From CBDCUC01 sp965222485 (lineage in GTDB: Bacteria > Pseudomonadota > Alphaproteobacteria > Rhizobiales > Hyphomicrobiaceae): a stretch of 64,000 nt of DNA. Below, one piece after another: positions 17,706 through 25,630 of this stretch (within the stretch, counting starts at the first letter, position 1; each line of letters opens with the position of its first letter). The stretch is taken from positions 1,984,001 to 2,048,000 of the forward strand of contig CBDCUC010000040.1 of NCBI GenBank assembly GCA_965222485.1, in the 5' to 3' direction. The notes under the pieces are model-generated. The model did not search any database. It was not told the DNA's origin and saw only the letters and a program-made list of their open reading frames with translations. Made by a program: the position numbers and the translations under genes.

Positions 17706-18098
17706 TTGAAAATTAGTTTTCCGGTTTCACTTGGCGCGGCAGCCGCGCTGATGTTGGCAGGTGCCGGGCCTGCCTTTGCTGCAGGCGGTGAGGCGGTTGA
17801 CCCGATCGTCTACCAGTTCATGGTTTTCGTCATCGCGATCTTTGTCGGCTACTACGTGGTGTGGAGTGTCACTCCGGCACTGCATACGCCGCTTATGTCG
17901 GTTACGAACGCGATCTCATCAGTGATTGTCGTCGGCGCGCTGCTGGCAGTGGGTATCAGCGGCGTCACATCTGGAAGTTTCCTTGCAAAGGTATTCGGTT
18001 TTCTGGCGCTCGCTATGGCATCCGTCAATATTTTCGGCGGCTTCCTCGTCACCAGCCGCATGCTTGCCATGTACAAGAAAAAAGAACCGAAGAACTGA
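17706..18098 (+). CDS. pntAB: NAD(P) transhydrogenase subunit alpha part 2
   Basis: Membrane part of the split alpha subunit, 130 residues. An N-terminal hydrophobic stretch ending PAFAAGGEA looks like a signal peptide. Membrane segments follow at YQFMVFVIAIFVGYYVVW, AISSVIVVGALLAVGI and the region around FLALAMASVNIFGGFLV. The start is TTG (17706), with a GGAGG-like sequence (CTCGGAGGCG) about 9 nt upstream; no ATG is available before the first membrane segment. It lies between pntAA and pntB. Confidence 0.94.
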   Translation: MKISFPVSLGAAAALMLAGAGPAFAAGGEAVDPIVYQFMVFVIAIFVGYYVVWSVTPALHTPLMSVTNAISSVIVVGALLAVGISGVTSGSFLAKVFGFLALAMASVNIFGGFLVTSRMLAMYKKKEPKN

Positions 18099-18150
18099 TG
18101 GTAGCGCCGTCGTCGATGCTGCGCTGTAATTCCTGAGAGGTCGTCCGCCT

Positions 18151-19572
18151 ATGTCCGCCAATCTCGTTGCCCTGCTCTATCTGGCTTCCGGTGTCCTGTT
18201 TATTTTGGCGCTGCGCGGGCTTTCCAGTCCTGTGACCTCACGCCGAGGTAATTACTTCGGTATGATCGGTATGACGATTGCGGTTCTGACGACCTTGTCT
18301 CTGGTGCAGGAGATAGAGGATCCGACGACGTGGGGCCTACTTGCGGCGGGTATCGGTCTGGGTGGTCTGATCGGCGCCAAGGTCGCGCGCGATATTCCAA
18401 TGACGGCTATGCCGGAACTTGTGGCGGCGTTCCACTCGCTGGTCGGTCTGGCGGCGGTGTTTGTTGCGGCTGCCGCGCTCTATGCTCCGGAGGCCTTCAA
18501 TATTCTTAAAGTGGCTGACGATCCCACATCGGGTGTTAAGGCGATCAGTCTTCTTGAGATGTCAATTGGTGCCATGATCGGCGCGATTACGTTCACTGGG
18601 TCCGTCATTGCATTTGCGAAGCTTTCAGGGCGCATGTCGGGCGCACCAATCATTCTGCCGATGCGCCATATCGTGAACCTCGCGCTCGCCGGTGCCATGC
18701 TCTACCTCATCTATCTATTCTGTATTTCAGGTGGCAATGACGTCCTGTTCTGGGTGATTACGGCACTGGCATTGTTATTCGGTGTCCTCATCATCATTCC
18801 CATCGGCGGTGCGGATATGCCCGTCGTTGTGTCGATGCTTAACTCCTACTCAGGTTGGGCTGCTGCCGGTATCGGCTTCACGCTTGGCAATATCGCGCTG
18901 ATTATCACAGGCGCGCTTGTCGGCTCTTCGGGTGCCATTCTGTCCTACATTATGTGTAAAGGCATGAACCGCTCCTTCATCTCGGTGATCCTTGGTGGCT
19001 TCGGTGGTGAAACCAGCGCGCCATCCGGCGGCGGTGAGCAGCGACCAGTCAAGCAGGGTTCCTCCGAGGACGCTGCCTACATCATGAAGAATGCGCAAAA
19101 AGTCATCATCGTTCCCGGTTACGGCATGGCTGTCGCGCAAGCGCAGCATGCGCTCAGAGAGATGGCGGACAACCTCAAGGAGGCCGGTGTTGAGGTGAAA
19201 TACGCCATCCATCCAGTTGCCGGTCGTATGCCGGGACATATGAATGTGCTGCTTGCCGAAGCCAACGTGCCCTACGATGAGGTCTTCGAACTGGAAGATA
19301 TCAACAGTGAATTCTCTCAGGCCGACGTCGCTTATGTGATTGGCGCCAACGATGTGACCAACCCGGCGGCAGAAGAAGACCCAGCCTCGCCAATCTACGG
19401 CATGCCTGTGCTGCAGGTCTGGAAGGCCGGCACGGTTATGTTTAACAAGCGCTCGCTGGCCTCGGGCTATGCCGGCATCGATAACACGTTGTTCTACCGT
19501 GACAACACGATGATGTTGTTGGGTGACGCGAAGAAGATGACCGAAGAGATCAGCAAGTCCTTGGCTGACTGA
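18151..19572 (+). CDS. pntB: NAD(P) transhydrogenase subunit beta
   Basis: Carries most of the proton channel and the NADP(H)-binding domain III. The 473-residue product has about eight to nine membrane segments through residue ~290. The soluble domain contains VIIVPGYGMAVAQAQHALREM, the Rossmann-like loop for NADP. The conserved VIGANDVTNPAAEEDP and FNKRSLASGYAGIDN stretches follow. GAGAGG precedes the ATG. It completes the pntAA-pntAB-pntB operon. Confidence 0.96.
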   Translation: MSANLVALLYLASGVLFILALRGLSSPVTSRRGNYFGMIGMTIAVLTTLSLVQEIEDPTTWGLLAAGIGLGGLIGAKVARDIPMTAMPELVAAFHSLVGLAAVFVAAAALYAPEAFNILKVADDPTSGVKAISLLEMSIGAMIGAITFTGSVIAFAKLSGRMSGAPIILPMRHIVNLALAGAMLYLIYLFCISGGNDVLFWVITALALLFGVLIIIPIGGADMPVVVSMLNSYSGWAAAGIGFTLGNIALIITGALVGSSGAILSYIMCKGMNRSFISVILGGFGGETSAPSGGGEQRPVKQGSSEDAAYIMKNAQKVIIVPGYGMAVAQAQHALREMADNLKEAGVEVKYAIHPVAGRMPGHMNVLLAEANVPYDEVFELEDINSEFSQADVAYVIGANDVTNPAAEEDPASPIYGMPVLQVWKAGTVMFNKRSLASGYAGIDNTLFYRDNTMMLLGDAKKMTEEISKSLAD

Positions 19573-19765
19573 TTCGCTGATTGCGCTTTATATCCTGATT
19601 GGGGCGGGCTGATTTGGGTGAGCACGTTTCATGAGTGACCTGTTTGTGATCAAGGTTTCTTTTTGAATCACTTCGTGATCGGTCATATCGCCGATCATTG
19701 GTCACAAACGCTTTATCGGCAAAATTTTTTGTTTGCGGGCCGCGGATCGACGCTACCATGGCCTG

Positions 19766-20278
19766 ATGACCAAGCAACACCTGACATGGATGCTGGTGTT
19801 GTCGCTCGTTTGGGGCGGCGCATTGGCCATTGATAGCCGGGCGGGCGCGGCGCCGGGCTCTACGACGCGCATTGCCGGTTTTGACATGGAGTGCCGGGAT
19901 ATCCGGGGACGTCCGGTGCAAAATACGCATGTCACCGATCTCGGCGACGTGGGGCGCGCCTGGGTGCTGAGGTCCATTCCTTACATCGTTATGGACAAAG
20001 TGCTTCTGGCCAAATTGCCGGAGAAACTGCAATTGTTCTTTTACGTGCATGAATGCGCACACCATGTGCTTGGCCACTGGTACAACGTCACTCGAACGTC
20101 GGAACAGGAAGCAGACTGCTGGGCGATCAAGCAGGGACGCAATCGTGGATATTTCACACGAGGTGACGTCGTAAAATTCAAGCCGTATTTCGCAAAGAGT
20201 CGTGGGTCGACATGGGGCCATCTGCCCGGACCGAAGCGTGTCGAGTTTCTGCTGAATTGTTTTGACGATCCCAGGTAA
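19766..20278 (+). CDS. Small secreted zincin-like metallopeptidase
   Basis: 170 residues with an N-terminal signal sequence (MLVLSLVWGGALAIDSRAGA). The gluzincin signature is HECAHHVLGH, giving HExxH, with a downstream Glu in SEQEADCWAIK as likely third zinc ligand (HExxH...ExxAD). This arrangement occurs in M48-like and related minimal zincins. The catalytic core is unusually short and I cannot assign a named family. The ATG at 19766 was chosen because the signal peptide begins there; the frame is open upstream to 19733. A role in envelope proteolysis is inference. Confidence 0.75.
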   Translation: MTKQHLTWMLVLSLVWGGALAIDSRAGAAPGSTTRIAGFDMECRDIRGRPVQNTHVTDLGDVGRAWVLRSIPYIVMDKVLLAKLPEKLQLFFYVHECAHHVLGHWYNVTRTSEQEADCWAIKQGRNRGYFTRGDVVKFKPYFAKSRGSTWGHLPGPKRVEFLLNCFDDPR

Positions 20279-20391
20279 GGGAGAACGCTCGCTGTTCCAC
20301 TCAGCACCGTGGGGTAATGCATACCGTGCCGGTTTAGGGTGTCTTGGACGGCAGTGTTGATCGTCAACATGGAAGAGGTTTTCAATCGGAC

Positions 20392-21249
20392 ATGGTGATT
20401 AAACTATTGGTGCTTGCGCTGGTGGTTGGACTGCTGCTGGTTTACTTGGCAGGCCGTCTGGAACGGCGGTTGATGTATTTTCCATCCACCGAGCGGGTCA
20501 GTCCTGTCGAGGTCGGTCTCGATGGCGTCCAGGAGTATGTGCTGACGACGCCGACAGGCCATGACGTTATTGCGTGGTATGGGCCTGCCAGTACGGGGCA
20601 GCCGACCTTGCTTTATTTCCATGGCAATGGTGGTTCTCTCGTGACGCGTGCAGAGCGTGTCCGCAAATACATGGAGAAGGGCTACGGCGTCTTTATCATG
20701 AGCTATCGGGGTTACAGCGGGTCGACGGGTTTGCCCTCGGAGCGCGCCAATGTGGCCGACGCCAAGTTGGCTTACGACACTCTTACCGGTCTGGGAGTGA
20801 CCCCTACGGATATCATCTTATATGGAGAGTCACTGGGATCGGGCGTCGCCGTGCAGGTGGCTGCAGATCGGACGGTCGCCGGTGTTATCCTGGATGCGCC
20901 ATATACGTCGATCGTGGATGTCGCGACGCTTTGTTATCCGTTTTTACCCGCGCGTTTGATGATGCGGGACAGGTATGAAACTATGCGTTTTATTGGTGCG
21001 ATCAACGCGCCATTGCTTGTCATTCACGGCGAGAACGACCAGATCATTCCAGTGGAGATGGGGCGGCGTGTCGCAACCGCGGCTAAGAACGGAGAGATTA
21101 AGACGTTTGCCGAAGCCGGACATACAGACCATCATCTTTTTGGGTCTTACGAGGCCGTTTTCAATTGGTTGAAACGGCTACGTGCGGGAGACATGGCTGT
21201 CAGGGAGCGCCCGCAGAGCGAAATAACCGCGCCGCGCAAGGCTGGTTAG
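20392..21249 (+). CDS. Alpha/beta hydrolase, membrane-anchored (Bem46/ABHD13-like)
   Basis: A 285-residue alpha/beta hydrolase with an N-terminal hydrophobic anchor (LLVLALVVGLLLVYLAG) followed by RLMYFPSTERVSP, typical of the Bem46/ABHD13 group. The oxyanion loop is LLYFHGNGGSL, the nucleophile Ser is in LYGESLGSGVAVQ, the acid is Asp in VIHGENDQIIP and the His is in EAGHTDHHL. The substrate is unknown. The ATG at 20392 begins the anchor; upstream in-frame sequence does not look coding. Confidence 0.88.
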   Translation: MVIKLLVLALVVGLLLVYLAGRLERRLMYFPSTERVSPVEVGLDGVQEYVLTTPTGHDVIAWYGPASTGQPTLLYFHGNGGSLVTRAERVRKYMEKGYGVFIMSYRGYSGSTGLPSERANVADAKLAYDTLTGLGVTPTDIILYGESLGSGVAVQVAADRTVAGVILDAPYTSIVDVATLCYPFLPARLMMRDRYETMRFIGAINAPLLVIHGENDQIIPVEMGRRVATAAKNGEIKTFAEAGHTDHHLFGSYEAVFNWLKRLRAGDMAVRERPQSEITAPRKAG

Positions 21250-21270
21250 AGAGAGCGGCATCCAAAATTG

Positions 21271-21301
21271 AAAAGCCCCGGACTCCTGGTCCGGGGCTTT
21301 T
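21271..21301. terminator. Bidirectional intrinsic terminator between the hydrolase gene and rpsU
   Basis: A perfect 13-bp stem (AAAAGCCCCGGAC with GTCCGGGGCTTTT) closes a 5-nt loop. The A run on the left and T run on the right allow termination from either strand. It lies 22 bp after the hydrolase stop and about 80 bp after the convergent rpsU stop. Confidence 0.9.
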
Positions 21302-21380
21302 CGTGTGTGTCTATTTCTAGCCTTACGTGGATCGTCTCACTGTCTTGGAGGCGTGCCGCGTTAGGGAGTGTCGTCAAGGC

Positions 21381-21623
21381 TTAGCGTTTGCCGCCACGTC
21401 CGCCGCCGGATTTTCCTGGCAGTAGACCTTCGCGTTGCGCCCGCTTGCGCGCCAGCTTGCGGGCGCGGCGCACGGCTTCCGCCTTTTCACGGGCTTTCTT
21501 TTCCGATGGCTTTTCGTAATAGTTCCGGAGTTTCATCTCGCGGAAGACGCCTTCGCGCTGCATCTTTTTCTTCAGCGCCTTTAAGGCTTGATCGACGTTG
21601 TTGTCGCGAACGAGAACCTGCAC
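21381..21623 (-). CDS. rpsU: 30S ribosomal protein S21
   Basis: Small basic ribosomal protein of the 30S subunit. The conserved N-terminus MQVLVRDNNVDQALKALKKK corresponds to a GTG start at 21623-21621, with AAGGAT about 10 nt upstream. An in-frame ATG at 21689 would add 22 residues not found in S21, so I reject it. The product is 80 residues with the usual RNYYEKPSEKKAREKAEA centre and an Arg/Gly-rich tail typical of alphaproteobacteria. Confidence 0.94.
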   Translation of the reverse strand: MQVLVRDNNVDQALKALKKKMQREGVFREMKLRNYYEKPSEKKAREKAEAVRRARKLARKRAQREGLLPGKSGGGRGGKR

Positions 21624-21769
21624 GCGTTTAAGATCCTTTTTGGTGCGGATAAATTGAGTTTCTAACGAGTTCAATACGGGCGCACGCAACGGTTGCCCGG
21701 GCCTAAGGCCAGAGTTGATGGCAGTTGCCTAGCAAACGAGGTGTTAATTGTCCATAAGCGAGCGACATT

Positions 21770-22864
21770 TTAGGCATCTTTGTCCGCTGATCGCGCTGTA
21801 ATCTGCGTGATATGCCCCATTTTGCGGCCTGGGCGGGCCTGGTTCTTGCCGTAGAGATGCAGAGCGGCGCCAGGGGAAGAGGCAAATTGCTGCCAGTCAT
21901 CAGCCTCCGGACCAATAATATTTGTCATTGTTGCGTCCGAGTGGCGGGTGGTTGGCGCCAGCGGCCAACCTGCGACGGCACGAATATGGTTTTCAAACTG
22001 AGAAACGGCACATGCATCAAGTGTCCAGTGGCCGGAGTTATGCACACGCGGGGCTATCTCGTTTATTACAAGCGGCCGTTGTTCATCTTGAGGTGCGTTG
22101 AACATTTCCACGGCGAGGACGCCAACGTAATCGAGCGCTTCGGCTATCGTCGCGGCCATTTCCTTGGCGCGCGCGCAGACGGCTGCTGGTAAACCGGCAG
22201 GCACGCATGATGTATGCAGTATGCCATCCCGGTGTGTATTGAGCGGCAGGTCATAGACCTGCGTTGCACCGTCCGCACCGCGAACAAGCAATACGGATAG
22301 TTCGCTTTCAAATTCGACATGACCTTCAAGCACAGCAGGCGCATTGGAGATGCTCTGAAGTGCTGTGCTTGCGTCGCTCGCACTGGTTATGCGCGCCTGG
22401 CCCTTGCCATCATACCCAAGACGGCGGGTCTTCAGTATCACGGGTGTTCCGATGGCGGCAATCGCCGCTTCGAGATCAGCCTGGCTGTCTACTTTGTGGA
22501 AAGGGGCAACAGGCAGACCAAGCGATGCAATGAAAGTCTTCTCCGCCAAACGGTCCTGCGAGACTTCGAGAGCCTTTGGTCCAGGCCGCACACAGGTGGA
22601 TGCCGCGCAGGTTGCTGCTGTCTCCAAGGGGACGTTTTCAAACTCCAGCGTCACGACGTCGACAGAGCCAGCAAAAGTGGCGATTGCGTCAAGGTCATCG
22701 TAAGGCGCGACTGTCGATTGTGCGGCAACGTCGAATGCCGGTCCTGTCGTGTCAGAATAGATGTGGCAGCGCAGACCAAGTTGTGCAGCCGCGACGGCGA
22801 GCATGCGGCCGAGCTGGCCGCCGCCGAGAATGCCGATGGTCGATCCGGGCGGCAGAGGGCGCAT
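21770..22864 (-). CDS. purK: 5-(Carboxyamino)imidazole ribonucleotide synthase
   Basis: ATP-grasp enzyme of purine synthesis that carboxylates AIR to N5-CAIR with bicarbonate. The 364-residue protein begins with TIGILGGGQLGRMLAVAAAQ. It has the ATP-grasp segment VILKTRRLGYDGKGQ and the active-site VINEIAPRVHNSGHWTLDAC. It lies 5 bp downstream of purE, its pathway partner, in the same orientation. Confidence 0.96.
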   Translation of the reverse strand: MRPLPPGSTIGILGGGQLGRMLAVAAAQLGLRCHIYSDTTGPAFDVAAQSTVAPYDDLDAIATFAGSVDVVTLEFENVPLETAATCAASTCVRPGPKALEVSQDRLAEKTFIASLGLPVAPFHKVDSQADLEAAIAAIGTPVILKTRRLGYDGKGQARITSASDASTALQSISNAPAVLEGHVEFESELSVLLVRGADGATQVYDLPLNTHRDGILHTSCVPAGLPAAVCARAKEMAATIAEALDYVGVLAVEMFNAPQDEQRPLVINEIAPRVHNSGHWTLDACAVSQFENHIRAVAGWPLAPTTRHSDATMTNIIGPEADDWQQFASSPGAALHLYGKNQARPGRKMGHITQITARSADKDA

Positions 22865-22869
22865 TGGTT

Positions 22870-23367
22870 TTATTGCTCATCCTTGGGTTCTTGTGGGACT
22901 GAGGCGGTCTTGCTCGCTCGATAGTCCGCGATGGCCTGTGCAATCCGCGCATCATTGAGCGCAAGTATCTGGCCGGCAAGAAGTCCTGCGTTCACCGCGC
23001 CGGCGTCGCCGATTGCAAGTGTGCCGACCGGAATGCCTGCGGGCATCTGCACGATGGAGTAAAGGCTATCGATACCAGATAGCGCGCGTGAGCTGATGGG
23101 CACACCCAGGACGGGCAACGGTGTCATTGATGCGGTCATGCCCGGCAAGTGTGCCGCGCCGCCTGCACCTGCGATAATCACCTTGAGGCCGCGGTCCTTT
23201 GCTGTTTTTGCATAGTCATAAAGGCGGTCGGGCGTGCGATGGGCCGACACAATGCGCGCCTCGTAGGCAATCCCTAATTGGTCCAGGACATTGGTGGCAT
23301 GGCACATGGTCGGCCAGTCGGACTGGCTGCCCATTATGATGCCGACGCTTGCATTGTTATCGGTCAT
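22870..23367 (-). CDS. purE: N5-carboxyaminoimidazole ribonucleotide mutase
   Basis: Class I PurE converting N5-CAIR to CAIR. Motifs are GIIMGSQSDWPTM, VSAHRTPDRLYDYA (active-site His), IIAGAGGAAHLPGM and GVPISSRALSG. I chose the ATG at 23367 (MTDNNASVGII), giving 165 residues, the normal family size. The frame is open upstream to 23601, but the extra sequence is unlike PurE. Confidence 0.95.
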   Translation of the reverse strand: MTDNNASVGIIMGSQSDWPTMCHATNVLDQLGIAYEARIVSAHRTPDRLYDYAKTAKDRGLKVIIAGAGGAAHLPGMTASMTPLPVLGVPISSRALSGIDSLYSIVQMPAGIPVGTLAIGDAGAVNAGLLAGQILALNDARIAQAIADYRASKTASVPQEPKDEQ

Positions 23368-23720
23368 GTTGCCGTTCACAACCTCCGCTGAGGCGTTTCG
23401 CATATTGCGATGTCTTGAGCTGGTCCCAGATGTATTTCGTCTGACGCTATAGACACGCACGTATGCAACGAAAACCAGGGGGTTTAGTGCCTTAGGTTGG
23501 CGATGGCAAGCGTCCGGCACCTTTTGGCAGGGGAAATTAGGCCTCAGCGGGTGTTGCGAAGGCTTGGTTTGGTGCGCTGGAAAATGGATGAGGCCTGGCA
23601 CCGCTGTTGGGTGTCAGGCCTCTGGCAAACCCGAAGGGGTCCTTCGAGGGTAATTTAGTCAATTCAGTCTTTGGGCCAGTGGCCTGGGCGCACCGGGCGC
23701 CCTAACCGTGCCAATCGTTG
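23368..23720. other. Intergenic region between purE and the NtrC-type regulator
   Basis: 353 bp with no gene I accept. It holds the purE upstream region and the 3' end of the regulator transcript, including the hairpin at 23590-23622. Nothing else stands out. Confidence 0.5.
23590..23622 (-). terminator. Hairpin, probable terminator after the NtrC-type regulator
   Basis: GAGGCCTGGCACC pairs with GGTGTCAGGCCTC across a 7-nt loop, 12 of 13 positions Watson-Crick and the other G-T. It lies about 100 bp beyond the stop of the leftward regulator gene. The T content after the stem is modest, so this could also be only a 3'-end stabilising hairpin. Confidence 0.5.
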
Positions 23721-25229
23721 TCAACCTGTGCGCTGCTCCAGCCCATATTCCTGCATTTTGCGGTACAACGTCGAGCGCCCGATTTTTAATCGCTTGGCTA
23801 CTTCCGTCATATGTCCGCGATAACGGCCAAGCGCCAAACGGATCATATCAGCCTCAACTTCATCCAACGACCGAATGTCGCCTTCCGAGGTAATTGCGGG
23901 AATACCGAGTGCGGCCGATCCCGATTCAGGGCGTACCTCGATGGTGCGGGGAATGGTTCCCTCCGCTCCGAGCAATGCGGGGCCGTCAAAGTCTGCGGTC
24001 TTCGGTTTTTCTGACGGTGCGTCCGGAACAGATGCCTCGAAACCTTCAACGTGCGCTGCGATCTGCGGGAATTCTGATACCGTCAATTCCGATTTGTCGG
24101 CCAGAACGACGGCGCGGAAGACGGCGTTTTCGAGCTGACGAACGTTGCCAGGCCATGAATAGGATTGAAGGAGGCGACGTGCATCCTCACTGAGCGCAGA
24201 AACCCTTTTGCCTTCTTCGACCGCGAAGCGCGCAAGGAAATGAGCTGCAAGTTCCGGAATATCCTCCACCCGTTCTTTGAGCGGCGGAATGAGAATGGGG
24301 AAGACGTTGAGCCGGTAATAGAGATCCTCTCGGAACTTCCCGTCTTTCACATGCTGGATCATGTCGCGGTTGGTCGCGGAGATCAATCGGAAGTCAACTT
24401 TAACCGGCTTCTTACCGCCGACTGGATCGACTTCACCTTCCTGCAACGCACGTAGCAGTTTAACCTGCGCGTCAAGCGGTAGTTCGCTCACTTCATCGAG
24501 GAACAATGTGCCGCCATCGGCTTCCTGGAACTTGCCGATGCGTTTTTCGGTGGCGCCGGTGAAGGAGCCCTTCTCGTGACCGAACAGTATGCTTTCGACA
24601 AGGTTTTCCGGAATTGCACCGCAATTCACGGTGATAAACGGTTTGCCGGCACGATCGGACTCGCCCTGGATGGCGCGTGCAATCAGTTCCTTGCCAACAC
24701 CTGATTCACCCTCGATTAGAACGGGGATGTTTGAATCAGCAGCTCTGCGGCCAAGCTCGGTTACACGGCGCATGGTATCGCCGCGCATCACGAGATCATC
24801 AAAGGACAGTTTGCCTTCGACCTTCTTTTTCAGCCGTGTGATTTCGCCTGCGAGCGCCTCGATCTTGTGCGCGCTCTTGATCATCACTTCGAGGCGCTCG
24901 GGGCTGGCTGGCTTGATTACAAAGTCGGTGGCACCAGCGCGCATGGCGGCGATGGCGGTGTCCAGAGATCCGTGTGCTGTTTGCACAATGATCGGAGGCG
25001 TGCCCGACTGTTCGTTTGTGGCTTTCAGGATTTCCATTCCGTCGACGCCCGGCATAACCAGGTCGAGCAAGACAAGTGAAATGGAGGTGCGTTCTTCGCC
25101 AGTTAGGATCTCCAGGGCCTGCTCGCCGCTTTCGACTGTTCTGGTCTGGAATCCAAGGCGCTTGATGCACTCTTCAAGAATGCGGCGCTGGGCGGGATCG
25201 TCATCGACGATAAGGATATGCTTTGCCAT
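23721..25229 (-). CDS. Sigma-54-dependent response regulator, NtrC family
   Basis: 502 residues in three domains. The receiver (~1-120) has acidic residues in LIVDDDP and the phosphoacceptor Asp in VLLDLVMPGVDG. The AAA+ domain (~145-380) has Walker A GESGVGKELIA and Walker B GGTLFLDEVSELP. The sigma-54-contact loop reads GSFTGA instead of the usual GAFTGA. The C-terminal Fis-type helix-turn-helix is in HMTEVAKRLKIGRSTLYRKM. Its sensor kinase is not adjacent, so the signal and targets are unknown. It is monocistronic as far as can be seen. Confidence 0.92.
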   Translation of the reverse strand: MAKHILIVDDDPAQRRILEECIKRLGFQTRTVESGEQALEILTGEERTSISLVLLDLVMPGVDGMEILKATNEQSGTPPIIVQTAHGSLDTAIAAMRAGATDFVIKPASPERLEVMIKSAHKIEALAGEITRLKKKVEGKLSFDDLVMRGDTMRRVTELGRRAADSNIPVLIEGESGVGKELIARAIQGESDRAGKPFITVNCGAIPENLVESILFGHEKGSFTGATEKRIGKFQEADGGTLFLDEVSELPLDAQVKLLRALQEGEVDPVGGKKPVKVDFRLISATNRDMIQHVKDGKFREDLYYRLNVFPILIPPLKERVEDIPELAAHFLARFAVEEGKRVSALSEDARRLLQSYSWPGNVRQLENAVFRAVVLADKSELTVSEFPQIAAHVEGFEASVPDAPSEKPKTADFDGPALLGAEGTIPRTIEVRPESGSAALGIPAITSEGDIRSLDEVEADMIRLALGRYRGHMTEVAKRLKIGRSTLYRKMQEYGLEQRTG

Positions 25230-25630
25230 CGGGCACTCGTACTAAACTCAACTGGAACTAAATAAACCGGTTGTTATTGGCTCGGCATCACTTCGCCGCA
25301 TGACATTTTAAGAGCCACGCCGACGGGCCGAGACATTTACCAGCAACTCAACGTACAATCGAAGAGTGCCCTACAAGTGTAAACAAGTGGTTTCCGGCCT
25401 TATCAGCTTGGTGCTCATTAGAGTAAAAGTGTTTTGAGAAACTGTTGTCGGCTGGGACAATTGGTTGCAAAAGGTGCTTTCTCGTTTCTTCGTGTCCCGT
25501 TCTGTCACGATTGAGGGAGCGGCCTTGAATGGCTCGTGCTTGCTGGGCACATTGACGCCAAACGGTGTTTTGCGGCGCATGCGAGCGACCCGGATGCCAG
25601 GCTATGAATGGTCTAACATTGGAGAAGATT
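25230..25630. other. Divergent intergenic region
   Basis: 401 bp between the divergent NtrC-type regulator and the M3 peptidase. I see no convincing gene, repeat or riboswitch. It should hold promoters in both directions. Confidence 0.5.

Noticed and set aside
21624..21689. N-terminal extension of ribosomal protein S21 from an upstream ATG
   Set aside because: S21 proteins begin at the MQVLVRDNN-type sequence, and a GTG with a ribosome site is present there.
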